A DNA stretch of 64,000 nt from Neolecta irregularis DAH-3 (GCA_001929475.1 LXFE01000515.1:22627-86626); one strand, 5' to 3'; positions 48,763-61,475 are shown, counted from the first letter of the stretch. The notes: generated by a model from the sequence alone, not told the origin. Numbers and translations: made by a program.

Positions 48763-49445
48763 ATGGCAACGACACAAGCAACGAGCCCTCAAAAGATCCG
48801 CTCACCTATTGAAGAGAAACTTGATCGTTTCTTGGCGCGCCGGCCAGATCCGCAGGATTTGAAAGGTATCTTGCTCGCACAAGGTGTCCACTAATAATTT
48901 GTAGATCGAAACATCCTCAAAGGTTGTTTTCATTGACAACCTCTTTTGACTCTCAGATACCTCTGTCGCGCCATCTTTGATTGCCAAGCAGGATGAGCTC
49001 AAGCTATGGATGAAGAAAGATGAATTGTCTCATCAGCTCGAATGTCGACCTACCCCGGAAGATTTAATCCGTCGGGGAATCTTGAATGAAGGGGAATCTC
49101 CGGTTCGACTCAAGTCGCAGGCACCTCTAAAAGAACGACTTGAAGACTTCTTTGAACATCGACCGGCCGCGCAAGAGCTCAAAGGTTAGTTGTCAATGTT
49201 TACGTATACATTGATGTCCCAGATAGAAACATCATGAAGGACTCGTCTGCTGCGCCTGCGTTGATCGCAAAGCAAGACGAACTGAAACAGAGGATGACAA
49301 AAGTAAGCTAGTTGAGATTTTCGCCACTCTAAAGGTATAGACGACTCTCGAACATAACCTTCAAAATCGACCAGAGCTGGATACTGTTATTGCGCAAGGT
49401 ATCCTCAATAGAGACGAGGACCCGCGCACGACTCGATCTCTCTAG
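48763..49445 (+). CDS. RPEL-repeat protein
   Basis: Five exons encode a protein of about 155 residues made of four RPEL repeats: ARRPDPQDLKDRNILK, CRPTPEDLIRRGILNEG, HRPAAQELKDRNIMK and NRPELDTVIAQGILN, separated by near-identical spacers (APSLIAKQDELKLWM and APALIAKQDELKQRM). RPEL motifs bind G-actin in animal MRTF and Phactr proteins; fungal members are uncharacterised. Exon 2 is only 18 nt (48905-48922, encoding part of D-R-N-I-L-K), flanked by introns of 39 and 34 nt. The repeats and spacers suggest an internal duplication of a two-repeat unit. Confidence 0.85.
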
Positions 49446-49620
49446 TCATCAGGTAGGGCCTTTTGTGTTTGTTAAATTATATAACAATGATGTAAACTCC
49501 TGCTTTCCCTTCGAGAATGAGATATATATACAAAATTCAAGACGTAATACCTACCAAGAAACGAATAAACTCCTTCCCATTGATGACCACTAGAAAACAA
49601 AACAAAAAAAGGGATGAAAA

Positions 49621-51091
49621 TCAGCTCAATATGCCTCGCTCAGCAAGACTGAGATCTCGAACAAGATTATCTAAATGCCCAGCCTGCCCGTCTCCAATCT
49701 GTAAATCATTAATAAGCTCAGTTAAGCGAGCATCATGTTCTTCTTGGTCGTAAAAATCTATTGTATTTTCTTCTGAATCTTCCCATTCGATATCACCGAG
49801 AACGCGACCACCTAGATGGACATCAGATATTCGAGAGACGCGTTCTACTGCTTTCCGTGCTTCTCGAAGTAAGTGTTCTGAAAGATTTATAGAGCGATTG
49901 AGAATGAGGTCTATTGAGGCAGCCGCATCTAACAGTGCCTCATGATGAGACTTTGAACGTTGCAAAATTATTCGAGGTTTAGCTACATCTCCCTTCTCGA
50001 GACAGGGAGTCTCTGGTTCCTCTTCTGTATTCTCGTCCGACGTTGATAACTTGAGATCGGGCAGTTCAAGATCCAGGACATCGCCAGAAGGTTGAGTTAG
50101 TTTCTCACGCAATAAACGAATTTCGGCAGCTTGTTTCTGGGACCGTTTCTCGAGCTGACGATTAATAGCCAGAAGAGAGGTATTAGAAATTTCTAGGTCA
50201 AGGATCTAGATTGTTAAATGCTATTGACACGCGCAAGCTTGCTTTACGATTGGTTCGTGCCACATTGCCTTCAAGAGTTCCAGGTGTAAGTAAAATTTGT
50301 GTACTTGTACTCTCAGACTGTATGCCATGAAGTGCGTCTTGCGGTATTGATTCGCTGAATGTTGGAGAAGCTGTTGGTAGCAAGTCTGAATTGCTTCGAA
50401 CTTTGTTCCTGTTTACATAGGACACTATGGAATCGACATCCGAGATAAATGGCGAAGAGGTAACTTTTATGAAACCGTCATCTGGAGAGGATGGAAAGGG
50501 TATTGCAGATAATATGCTTTCGCCAGAGGGGGAAAATTCAACGGATGGTTTTCCATTTGAAACAAGGCTGGATGATATCGAATGTTTTCGAGATCTTCTT
50601 CCAATATCGCTTTGTGAGCCGGTCGTCATGGATGTTTCAGGTCGGACATCGTCAGGAGACTGAGAAAAACGTGTTTCTGTGAAAGAGACTGTCGATTTTG
50701 TAGGAGAGACTGGGGGCATTGATTTTAGTTCATTTGCATAGAAAAAGTTTCCACCCCCAACGCTTGCGGGAGGATTCGATGACCGAGAATTGACTGTAAA
50801 GGTCCTGGACAAGGTGCTTTTCGGGGGCTCTGGTCTGGCAGCAGCCTGTAGCTTCACCGCATCGAATGGGTCTGTATTGGCAGCTCTCTTTTTCTCGGCA
50901 GAACGTCTGACGGTAACGGTCGACGGGAGGTTTGCGAGGATGCGATTTTCTGGGGTTCTAGGGGGGGAAGCGGCCTGTGAGACTGGCTGTCGATGTGGCC
51001 GAGTATACAGAGCCTGGGAAGACACAATGGTTGATTTCACTCTGGCGGGCTGTATGCGGCGGGACGAGGAGCCGGAAGACATTGCGGACAT
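49621..51091 (-). CDS. Conserved fungal coiled-coil protein, function unknown
   Basis: Two or more exons from the ATG at 51091. The N-terminal about 280 residues are Ser/Pro/Thr-rich with a basic start (SSSRRIQPARVK). Across an intron near 50.24-50.20 kb comes a conserved segment (LEISNTSLLAINRQLEKRS) followed by a helical region (KQAAEIRLLREKL), and then an acidic C-terminus with more helix (AASIDLILNRSINLSEHLLREA; LTELINDLQIGD). The NTSLLAINR segment resembles a motif that I associate with widespread Pezizomycotina proteins of unknown role. The intron is either 25 nt with a GTGTCA donor or 37 nt with a GCAAGC donor; the second fits the sizes seen elsewhere. Only 27 bases separate its start from the RdRP start on the other strand. 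Confidence 0.7.
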
Positions 51092-51118
51092 TGGGGACTA
51101 CGGGCTGTGGATTATACT

Positions 51119-54100
51119 ATGGGCAATTTCAACACGGGCATTGGCAGGGGAGCGATCTGGGGTGGAGAGGGAGCAGGAAACGGGTGTCAACAGAACGTGA
51201 CGGGCATGCTGACTAGCCTCGCCCTGCTCGCATGGTGCTTCTGCGGGGCTGCGGGCATTCTCGGCGCCCTGCGACTGGCCGTCCTGCGACTGGCCGTCCT
51301 GCGTCTGGCCATGGTGCGCCCTGCCGCGCCCTGCTGCGCTGCTAACCAGCACCAGCTGCAGCGCCGCCTCGAGTCGCTCCACGCTCGCCGCAATTTTCCC
51401 AGCCCGGCTCTCTCCGCCCGCGACCCGGGATCTGCCGCCTACTTCCGCCTCGTCAGCATTCTCTATGCGCTGGACAGCAGAGCATTGCACGCGGTGCTTG
51501 CCTCTGAGCGCGCGGGCCGCATCTCCAGTGGGCAGCTCGGCTGTCCGGTCAGACTGGCGTTTCAGGCAAAGCTCGAGGCTGTGATCCGGAGCCTTGGACC
51601 TCTGACGGCCACTCATAGCGACGTGGCATGTCGCCCAGCAACTTCCATCGTGCCCTCCACTTCACTGGGCGTCGATTTTGGAGGTAGTGCCCGCTTTGAT
51701 GCTGCGGACTTTGGTAAGTCTATCAGACCTCACACGCTGATATTGGAACTCAATCAAGACGATCTCGATGAAATTCGTTCCCCCATATTCCCATCCGTAG
51801 AGGAAAGAGGTACCTGCTGCATATCCCGCCCTGTACTTATCCGAGCCACTGGTCTATCTGTCCTGAAACACCCGACATTCACAGAACTCGCGAGCCAAGG
51901 TAACGACTGCTTCTCTCCACATTCATCTCCACTAGAAAGCTCGCCATTTGATGAATTATTTTCAACCGCCTTCTCGAGTTGTGCCTCGTCGATTTCTTTT
52001 GATGACCGGGCCCAAGCTGATCGGATATCCAGCCTTGCCATTGAAACTCAATGGGAAATATTCCATCTCGCATTCCATGCAAAGTGTTTGGAAGACGATT
52101 TCCAGGATATTGAACTTTTGGAAGCCCTTCACCAAGCCGAGAGTTCATTTAATGGACATGCCTTGGCAAATCTCAAACTCGTTCGTCAGCATCTCAAGAC
52201 ACATGTCCAACGGTCAAATTTGGCTGCTAAAGGGTTCCAATTGCCCCCACAAGCTCGTGATAGTGACATCGCTTTGCTGCGTCGAGAAGGTTGGGAATCA
52301 GGCAGGGTACACCTTAGAGCACTGCTCGCAAAGAGGCCAGCCCAATCAGAGTTTGTCATTCAACCCCAAGCTCTTATATCCGGTCCAAGCAATCGATTTT
52401 ACCGTCGGTGGGGTTCTAACAGATTCATCAAGCTCAATCTTTCGGAAATTGAGAAAAAAGACCATCCATCAGTAAAAAGGAAACTTTTGGAAAGTCACAA
52501 GTTTCTCAGTAAGACTTGGAGACTTTTCTATGCCAAAGGAAATACAGCCTTGTTATTCGCTACTGAGGGTGAGGATATTTCAAAACCAATGAGTATCTGG
52601 GATTTGGTTGACTGGCATATACCCATATATTTTAACCAAAATCTGTCGATGGCAAAGTTCTGGAACCGAATATCCCTCGGACTTTCAAATACGACTCCTA
52701 GCCTTATTTTTACAGAGGATCAGCTCGTTTTTGTCAACGACATACACCCAAAGGGTCTTCCAGATGTTACTCTAACTGATGGCTGCGCAATTGCTTCTCC
52801 TCAAGTATTTCAGGAAATTCGTAGAATTCTTCGCCTCAATTTTGTTCCGACGGCGGTTCAAGGCCGTATAGGTGCCGCGAAGGGCGTCTGGTACATCGAT
52901 CCTTGCGCTGATATTTCATCAGATAAAATTCAAATCCAGATTCGAAAGTCTCAAATGAAGTTTGAGCCTGGCTATGAGAACAATCCCGATCTTGGACGGC
53001 TCACATTAGACGTCATTAAAGTTTCAAGACCTCCGACGCCTTCCGACCTGAATAACCAGCTAATATCGATTCTCGCGGCTAATGGCGTCCCCAACGAAAC
53101 ATTCGTTGAACTGTTCAAAAAGGATGTGCAGCGTCAGCTCATGGATATCATCACCAGCGTTGATTTAAACGATGTGCCTCGAATACGTCACTTTATTGAG
53201 AAAGGCGGTCTTATGCATACGCGTTTTCACGGTAGCAAAGATTACCATGAAGAAAATGAACTCTTGCAAACCGGAGATATCTCTTATCGTCCCAATGGAC
53301 AGCCCTTTACCGCAGTAGAAACATGTGTTGCAATGCTCGACTCTGGGTTTTTACCTCGTTCTTGTCGATATCTGGGCGAAAAATTGAAAGTCGTCGTAGA
53401 AGGTGCTTGTAAAAATATCAAGGAAAAATTGCACTTTACTGTTGAAAAAAGTACGACATTAATAGCTGGTAATGAGGTATTATATTTCCTCGATAACTAG
53501 TTCAGTAGCAGATCCCCTCGGCGTTTTAAAGGAGGGCCAAGTTAGCATAAGGTTCGCGCAAGGCATGAAGGAAGAAACCGGATGGATCACAAGTGTCCTT
53601 GTCGGGGAGATACTCTTGGCACGAAATCCTGCACTGCTACCAACAGATATCCAAAAGGCTCAAGCTATCGACTGCCCTGAGCTGCGACTCTTGACGGATG
53701 TTATTGTATTCCCCATTCAAGGAAAGCGAAGCTTGATTAGCACTCTTTCCGGAGGTTCGATTCGGTTTTCTCCAACCCTGAGATGTTTAGGCGATTATGA
53801 TGGTGATATGGTGTGGACTTGCTGGGATCAAAGCCTTGTCAAACCATTTCGCAATGCCGATATCATATACTCGCAGCCCGAGTTATATATTTCAAAGGAT
53901 GAATATTTCAAGATAGACAAACGCACAGTCGCCCACGTAATTGGAGCCAGTTACTCAGCGGAACGAGAGGAGAAACTGCTTAAATACGGAATCGTCGCCC
54001 ATTTTAACGAACAGAACGAACTCGGTTCATGCTGTAATCTCCACGAACGATTTGTCTACAATTTTGATGGAAATCATTTGCTGGCTCTACAACTGGGTCA

Positions 54101-54914
54101 CCTTGCTTCCTACCTTGTTGATGCAAGTAAGCAAGGAATGTCTTTGATACCGACGAAGTGGAATGTGATCCGGAGCCAAGTTCAAAAACAAGCAATTTAT
54201 GAACCACTCTGGAAACGATATGGCAAACAAAGCAAGAGATCTGAAGAAAGAACCCAGACTTACATGGAACCACAAGAAGTGTTCAATGTTCTTGATGTGC
54301 TTTATATAATTGAAGGGCCGAGTCTTGTTGACAGTTATATGACACACTTCAAGAATACAATCAGAGATGGCAATGACGAAGATGAGGATATTGAGGCATA
54401 CTGGGCATTGATGGGAGAGATGGGCTATAAGGAATACATGGACAACCTTTTAAAAGACATGCGAGATGTTAAGAATCGATGGAGCCGAGAAACGTTTGAT
54501 TTCCGCAACCTGAATCCGTATGAGGATGAAGAGAAATATGACAAGGAATCTCAAGCATATAAGAAGGTAAAAGTCTGAATCTCTCCGAAAAGTAACAGTT
54601 AGAAACAAATGCAGAAACGGATGAATGAAATGAGTGCGCTCAAGCCACGAGGAAAAGCCGGTGTTCTACTTGACCAATTGAATTCGAATTTAAATGATGT
54701 CTGGAAATCTTTGACTGCTGTTGGAGCATGGGTCTCTTTCAGGGGCAAGAACAAGAATTTTCCATTCGAGATCGCGGATTTCGGTATGTTGATGAAAATA
54801 AAGGCCGAGATGCTTTCTAAAAGAGAGGGACAGAAACCTCGATACCTGATACAAGAAGCTTATATTCCTTTGCGTACTGATAAAAGCTGGTCGGCAGACT
54901 GCGAAGATGATTAA
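51119..54914 (+). CDS. RNA-dependent RNA polymerase (RNA silencing)
   Basis: Four exons (51119-53468, 53512-53754, 53791-54566, 54603-54914) join to 1,226 residues. Family marks: VLIRATGLSVL is weak, but GAAKGVWYIDP, DVIKVSRPPTPSDLNNQLI, IADPLGVLKEGQVSIR, LLARNPALLPTDIQKAQAID and VIVFPIQGKRS are typical of eukaryotic RdRPs. The active site LSGGDYDGDMVWTCWD has the three catalytic aspartates. It copies single-stranded RNA into double-stranded RNA for quelling or related silencing (QDE-1/SAD-1/Rdp1 family). The intron 53755-53790 falls inside the active-site sequence and is 36 nt without a stop. The first 130 residues are GC-rich with no family match and a threefold LRLAV repeat, so the true start may lie further in. 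Confidence 0.93.
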
Positions 54915-55130
54915 CGAATATAAAATATCGAAGGAGTTTAAGGAGAGTTGTAGAGTAAATTGTTTTTCATCACGGTTGAATTCTACATCTGGGGTTTATA
55001 TGGATAAATAAATCCTGTATTAACACTGATGACATAGAAATTCCAATGGATTCATGTATAAGTTGTATATGTATAGATGCGGTATCATATCCTTTGTAAT
55101 TTCAAAACTTGTGATTAATGCCACTCCACA

Positions 55131-57072
55131 ATGGCCGACGAGGAAGGTAAAAAGGATGACGACGCTTCTCTGCGCAATCGTCTAGGTCATACGAATAAAT
55201 CTGGCCTTGATAAAGTCGATCGTGATGTGGTCAATCGGGTAATATATGAGGCGTCTCTGGTATTTACACGATATTAATCATCTTGGATTACGTTTTTTTA
55301 AGTCTTCTAGGGAAGCAAATACTTTGCAAACGAAAAACGAAGGGACGAGGAACTGTACATATCATTTCTATTGTCTATCACTTAGATCTCAGTACTTGTC
55401 GAATCAACAAGATGTTGGTCAATCTCAGCGACCTCCGAAAGCTGGATCTTCGACTAGACCAACGGAAAGCAAACGAAAAGCTGGCTTATCTGGAAGCCAC
55501 TCGAGATCTTACTCAATACATTGTTCATCTCGATTGCGATGCATTCTACGCCTCTGTTGAAGAATTAGATCGCCCTGAATTCAAGACTCTACCAATGGCT
55601 GTCGGACAAGGTGTTCTCACGACCGCAAATTACGAAGCCAGAAAGTATGGATGTACTGCTGGAATGCCTGCCTTTATTGCAATGAAACTATGCCCGCAAT
55701 TGGTTTGTTTGCCATTGAAATTTGATAAATATATTGGAAAAGCCAATGAGATTCGAGCTGTTTTGTCAAAAGTATGAACTAATCACATAATGTCTCTTAA
55801 AAAAGGTAGTTCGATCCAGATTATCAAACAGCGAGTTTAGATGAAGCTTACTTGAACATTACAAAGGTACTATCTCTTGTAATTTTGCTGATTATTAGTA
55901 TGTGAACGATCACGACATGTATCCCGTCGATGTAGTATCTCAAATTCGGGCAGAGGTGCTTGAAGCCACTAAACTTACGATCAGCGCTGGTCTTGCAGCA
56001 AATTATCGACTTGCAAAGATAGCGTCAAATCAACAAAAACCTAATGGCCAATTTGTTATTCCCAATGAGCGAAGATCGATTTTGGATTGGATGGCTTCGA
56101 TGCCTGTCCGCAAGGTCAATGGAATCGGAAAGGTCTTTGAACGAGAATTAAAAGCGATTGGCATAGAAACGTGTGGCGACATATATGAACATCGAGCATA
56201 TTTATGTAGATTATTCGGACCCAAAGCCAACGATTTTCTTTTGGACGTTTATCTTGGGATCGGGAAAACCCAACACGATACGAGGGATATCCGCAAGTCG
56301 ATAGGATCTGAACGTACTTTTCAAGATATCGGCGATCCTGCAGAATTGAAAGCTAAGCTTAAGGAGATGGCAATCAACCTGGAGGAGGATTGTCAAAAAA
56401 CTCAATTGAAAGGTCTTATCATTCATCTCAAGCTGAAAAAGCAGGTGCCCATTTCGCGATAGACACTGACATTCAGACACACATATGAAGTCATCACCCG
56501 CCAGAGAGGAGTCAGTAAATACATTTACAAGTCAGACGACCTATATCAGGCCGCTCTGCCCCTTCTTGAAGGAGAATTGCCCATCAAAGTCCGACTTATG
56601 GGTTTACGTCTGACACAATTGTCGTCCCAATCTCGGACCCTTGGTACTAATCCGGTAAAAATAAATAGTCGAACAAATATTAACTATTACATAGTTTTTT
56701 TTCAAGAACCTCACTCGTGTCTCTCAGGGATCAAACTACGAAGAACCGAGTAGAAAGAAAGCACGGACTTTGACAAATTCCAATATTGAGGATTTTCAAG
56801 GTTTGTTTCAAGGACTGGAAGGCAATGAGGACCAAGACTTGGGCGAGGAGGAGTTGGACTATTCAGTACATGCCGCCGATGATGCAATTCCTGAATGCCC
56901 CATTTGCCATAAAGTTGTTTCCTTTAATGATCGAAAATTAAACCAACATATCGATATGTGTTTGAACAGGGATGTTGTTAAAAAGAGCGTCAAGGATACT
57001 ATGCAAAGTGGCGAGAAACCTGTGGATAAACAGGCAGATAAGAAATCTTTCTTTGGCGGATGGACAAGGTGA
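55131..57072 (+). CDS. DNA polymerase kappa (Y family, DinB)
   Basis: A multi-exon gene. The N-terminal clasp is typical of Pol kappa (GLDKVDRDVVNRVIYEAS; KYFANEKRRDEEL). The catalytic core has HLDCDAFYASVEELDRPE, GVLTTANYEARKYG, ASLDEAYLNIT, ISAGLAANYRLAKIASN, then the thumb and little finger (VRKVNGIGKVFERELKAIG; KSIGSERTF; LKGLIIHLKLK; IKVRLMGLRLTQL). The C-terminus has one Rad18-type ubiquitin-binding zinc finger (CPICHKVVSFNDRKLNQHID, then MC) and a basic end. It performs translesion synthesis past minor-groove lesions and binds ubiquitylated PCNA. The start at 55131 matches the acidic/basic start of relatives. Confidence 0.95.
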
Positions 57073-57240
57073 TAAACCTAATTTTTATTTAAGGAGGGAG
57101 GGATAGGATAATAATGGAGTTTTGTCTAATATAACAAAGTGCTGATTCAAATGAGGGCTCTTCCTCTTTTGGAATTGCCCACCATCCTCGACTCGCCTAC
57201 CCAGTTGTCATGACTCAAGTTGACTGTCTTTGAGTCCCGA

Positions 57241-58031
57241 ATGCCGCAACAGTTTTCTTCAACTCCAGAGAACCGCACTGTTCCACGAACCTTGTTCGTG
57301 CCTGTTAGACGACGAAAGCCAACATCCCTGAGTTCGCTTCATTCTACTGTTTCCGTACCGTCAGCTCTATGAATTTAACTTTGACCTTATAGAAATCGTC
57401 ACAAGACACCACCAATGATATTTATTCAAGCCCTGCAACCCCTGTTGCTCGGCAGGTTCTTTCCGAAGCGGATGACCCGGGAAACTGGGGGATCAGGCTC
57501 GTCGATAACACTTCATCGGATCAGCCAGGCTGGGCACGTCGGGTCACTGTCTCGCATCCTGAAGTCATCAGAGGGGCTGGTTATTTGTCGGAGAAGAATG
57601 GCTATGTTGTTTGGAAGTGCTGCATAACTATGCTAGAGGTACGATAAAGAGTTTAGTCTCAGTTTTAGGAATATCTCGCTGAGCGGATTTAGGGCCATAC
57701 CATTGTATGTTATAAGAGGTACTCGGACTTTGCAAATCTGCGGAAATCAATAATTTGTGCATTCCCACACCTGGGTCCTACCATTCCCCGCCTTCCAGCA
57801 AAATCTATAGTCTGTAAGTGTTCAGCAGCAGATAAAAGACTCATTTTGCTATAGCTAGATTTCGACCAGCGTTCCTGGAGAAACGAGCTCATGGTCTCGA
57901 ATATTTCTTGGCATACGTACGCCCCTGTCACGTTGTATAGCGTGTTTGCTCACATTTGCTGAAATTCTTTACAGGTTGTCCTGCACCCGGAGATTGGTAA
58001 TTCAAATGTGCTGAAGGAGTTTCTGATATGA
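57241..58031 (+). CDS. PX-domain protein, Ypt35-like
   Basis: Five exons rebuild one PX domain: GWARRVTVSHPEVIRG, NGYVVWKCCITML across an intron to GHTIVCYKRYSDFANLRKS, then FPHLGPTIPRLPAKSIV, and across another intron FRPAFLEKRAHGLEYFLAY and LHPEIGNSNVLKEFLI. The RYSDF and LPAKS motifs are the phosphoinositide-binding hallmarks. The N-terminal about 75 residues are Ser/Thr/Pro-rich and basic. In yeast, Ypt35 recruits Vps13 to endosome and vacuole contacts through an N-terminal peptide; that role here is inference. The first intron (38 nt, GTACCG..TAG) hides an in-frame stop, so the gene is easily missed. Confidence 0.85.
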
Positions 58032-58167
58032 TATGGCGCATCGGTCGATTTTTGGATTTGCATGTATTTGTAGTTGAATATTTTTATTGGCTTGCGACGC
58101 GGTCAACGTCATATATTGCTTGATATTCAATATCAGCTTGTGTCTTCAAGCTTCACACACCACGCAA

Positions 58168-59623
58168 ATGGTCAAAGATACTCGTTATTATGATTATCTT
58201 GAAGTACTCCCTACCGCCTCGCCGGAGGAAATTAAAAAGGCATATCGCAAGGTTGCGCTAAGAAACCACCCAGACAAAAGCAACTTTGCGCCAGGTTCGG
58301 CTGAAGCAGAGACCGCCAAGAGGAAATTCCAGGAAGTATTGGGAAGCAGTAAATCTTTGGCTTACTTTCTCAGATTAGTGAAGCTTATCAAGTCCTTTCT
58401 GATGATAATCTGCGAGCGGTATATAATAAGAGTGGCGAAGCGAAACCAGAGGCGGGTTTTGGTAGAGTCCCAATTGTTATATCAAGAAAATTAACAAAGT
58501 AGAGGAGGCTATCGATCACTTTACTCATATGTTTGGCTTTGATGCTTTTGAGAAATAGTGCGGATGATATGTTAGAGACGGAATTCTAATTTGCTAGTAT
58601 TGGGAAACTTACTCTGATTCGGGATATGTTTAAAGTTGCAGAGATTATAGCAGAGGATGAAGACGAAGACAGCCAATCTGACACGAAACCCTCACCTCCG
58701 TATCCGTCGTCTACAAAGGTACATTTGATTACAGCGGGTGAGCACAACGAGAAACAACAGCTTGCAGCTCTTGAATATGAGGATCGCGAAGCTAGAAGAG
58801 CAGAGAAGGAACGTAAGCGTTTAGGGATCAGCAAGGAGAAGCAGGAACAGCTCGATGCATATAATAAGGAGAAGGAGCGAAAGAAGGAGCAACGGATTGA
58901 AACGCTTACCAGGGATCTTGTCGATATCATCAGCGTATATGCTGAGACGGATAAAACCAAAGAGATGATGGAGGCCTTTCAGACAAAGATGACACACGAA
59001 GCAGACGAGCTGAAATCCCAGCCACTAGGGGTGGAGATATGCCATACGATAGGGAATATTTACTTTATGAAGGCAAGTACTTTTCTCAAATCGCATCGAT
59101 CATTCCTCGGAATTAGCGGGTTTTTTGGTCGACTCAAAGAAAAGCACAGTTCCTTCAAGGAGATTTGGTCTACAGTGTCGAGGTGCGGTTGTGCCGTCCT
59201 GTATCTTTTTGTTAAACTTTAGCGCTCTTGATGTTCAGATCTCTGGGCAAGCCATTGAGAAGGCAAAAGACAAGGCTGCAAAAGCCGGGCAGGAGTTTAC
59301 TGAGGAAGACGAACGGATGATGATGGCCGAAGTGTCAGGTATCTTTGTTTCTGCCACCGCAACTGAAACTGCTAGACAAGATCATGTATGCGGGATGGCG
59401 GGCAACTCGCCTGGAGATTACGGGTGTTCTTCGGGAGGTGTGTGATAAAATCCTGTTCGACAAGAAGGTGCCATTGGAGAAACGGCTAGACCGCGCAGAA
59501 GCGATTTTGATGGTTGGAGTTATTTTCAAGCACGTTGAGCGTGATCCTGACGGCGACCTGAACGAGATGGCGGAGCTTATTGTTCGGCTGACAAAGAAGA
59601 AGAAGAAGGGTGCAACGCGGTAG
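58168..59623 (+). CDS. DnaJ (Hsp40) protein with DnaJ-X domain, Caj1/Djp1-like
   Basis: Five to six exons. The J domain is intact: [32 protein letters not shown], with the HPD motif, then [21 protein letters not shown] across an intron. Further on come a GF-like start, [20 protein letters not shown] and a long charged coiled-coil segment rich in Glu, Lys and Arg, and then the DnaJ-X region ([60 protein letters not shown]). It ends in a basic KKKKKGATR. Such proteins stimulate Hsp70; the yeast relatives Caj1 and Djp1 act at the plasma membrane or in mitochondrial and peroxisomal import. Confidence 0.93.
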
Positions 59624-59671
59624 ATGGACAGGGATCAGGGCGTACTAGACTAAACCACCGTTTTTTATACT

Positions 59672-61226
59672 ATGCGCCTGTATGGGCGACTTTTGATACA
59701 TGTTCATCCTCCTCCGCTACTCCAAGATCTCGCCCAGCGCGGTTTGCTCGTCCAAATTGCAGGTGCCGCTCCACCAAATACCGAAAATTTCCGCATCTAT
59801 GCCGGTGCCGATCCCACCGCTCCATCTTTGCATATTGGCAATCTCGTAGCTTTAGTACCGCTGCTTCACTCTCTTGTGCGTGGAAATTCTCCCACCGCCC
59901 TCGTGCGCTCCACTGTTTTATTTTATCTCAAAGTCGTAGATTGGCACTGCGACTGTCCAACTTGGTGATCCGTCAGGCAGAAATACCGAGCGCAGCATCT
60001 TAGCGCAGCATCAACAGCTCGCAAACGCAAAGCGGATCGAGTCGCAGTTGCACAAATTCTTCGAGAACGGATCGCATTACGCACAACACTATGGATACCA
60101 TTCCAACAATTTTGCAGCTCCAGAGATACGCACCAATGCAGAATGGCTTAATAACTTGTCTTTTCTCGATTTTATGGCTACCATCGGAAGGAATGCACGA
60201 GTATCCCAGATGATTGCAAGGGAAAGGTGTTCTCCACTCTTGATCTGTCCTCTGACGTTGCAGCGTCAAAGCCCGTCTGCAGTCAGACCAGGGCTTGAGT
60301 TTTGCTGAATTCTCCTATCAGCTTGTACAGGCCTTTGACTTTTGGACTCTCTACTCAAAACACAAAGTCATATGCCAGGTAATCTCCCGTTTAATCTCTT
60401 CTCATCCAACAGGTTGGAGGAAACGACCAGTGGGGAAATATCAGCGCTGGTATCGATCTGATACACCGCCTATCCCAAGTTTCTCCTTCAAACATGCCAA
60501 ATGTGAAACCCTTTGGCTTCACCGTACCTCTCTTGACAAATTCCGCCGGTCAAAAACTTGGAAAGTCAGTTGGAAATTCATTATGGCTGGATCCACAAAT
60601 GACGAGTCCTTTTGACTTTTACCAAGAATGTCATTTTGTTGCTATTGGGACTAATCCTTACAGTTCTTCCTTCGTGTCTCAGACGAACAAGTTGAAAGAT
60701 ACCTGAAGATATTCAGCTTGTTACCGCTGTCCTATATCTCCCACTTGACTGAGAGACATCACAATTCGCCAGAGGAAAGACTAGCTCAAAAATCACTCGC
60801 CAAAGAAGTCACAGCCCTCGTTCACGGCAGAGAAATCCTGAAACGGGTCGAAAAAGCAACGTCAATTCTTTTTAGTGGAAATGAATCTCTCGAGAACTCT
60901 CCAGAGACTACGTCGGAAGATCTGCTAGATGCATTCAAAGACGATGAACGGTTAGTAAGAATACACAGGGGAGAGATTCTGAGTAAATCCGTTTCCAGCA
61001 TCATGAAAGAGAACCAACTCGCTCCTTCCAAAAGTATGTTCAAAGGAAGATAATAAGCCAACCTCTAGGTCAAGCAGAGCAACTAATAGCAAATGGAGGC
61101 ATTCATATCAATAATCAGATGATAACAGACGTCAGAGCAGTCATATCTCAACAAATGATTGATGGACAAAAATTACTTATTCTCAGATATGGAAAAAACA
61201 AATTTTTAATACTATATCTCATATAG
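59672..61226 (+). CDS. MSY1: Mitochondrial tyrosyl-tRNA synthetase
   Basis: A multi-exon gene starting at 59672 with a short basic/hydrophobic leader. Class I marks: [13 protein letters not shown] (the HIGH motif as HIGN), [63 protein letters not shown] and [14 protein letters not shown] (the KMSKS loop as KLGKS). The C-terminus crosses an intron near 61.04-61.07 kb into an S4-like RNA-binding region ([19 protein letters not shown]). It charges mitochondrial tRNA-Tyr. The start lies only 48 bases after the DnaJ stop, on the same strand. In related filamentous fungi this enzyme also aids group I intron splicing; nothing here tests that. Confidence 0.93.
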
Positions 61227-61475
61227 ATTTGCCTTTTAGCCCAAATTTCATGAAATTAGACCCTATAATTGAACACATACCTACTTTTATAGCCAAAGAT
61301 TAGATAGACTGTCTATATAATCTTTGTGCGTTAAATGGGAAATGAATATTGTCTTATGTGACATTCATTTGATTCGTTCACCTTGGTAGGGATTTTTACA
61401 CATAAATACTTCTGTCCCTGTTATGTCACCATTTTCATGACAATACTAACCAAAAAAACAACTTTCCCACAATTG

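Noticed and set aside
51098-51616. 172-codon minus-strand frame over the RdRP 5' end
   Set aside because: GC-rich, low complexity and a shadow of the RdRP reading frame; no family match. The RdRP N-terminus here is itself uncertain.
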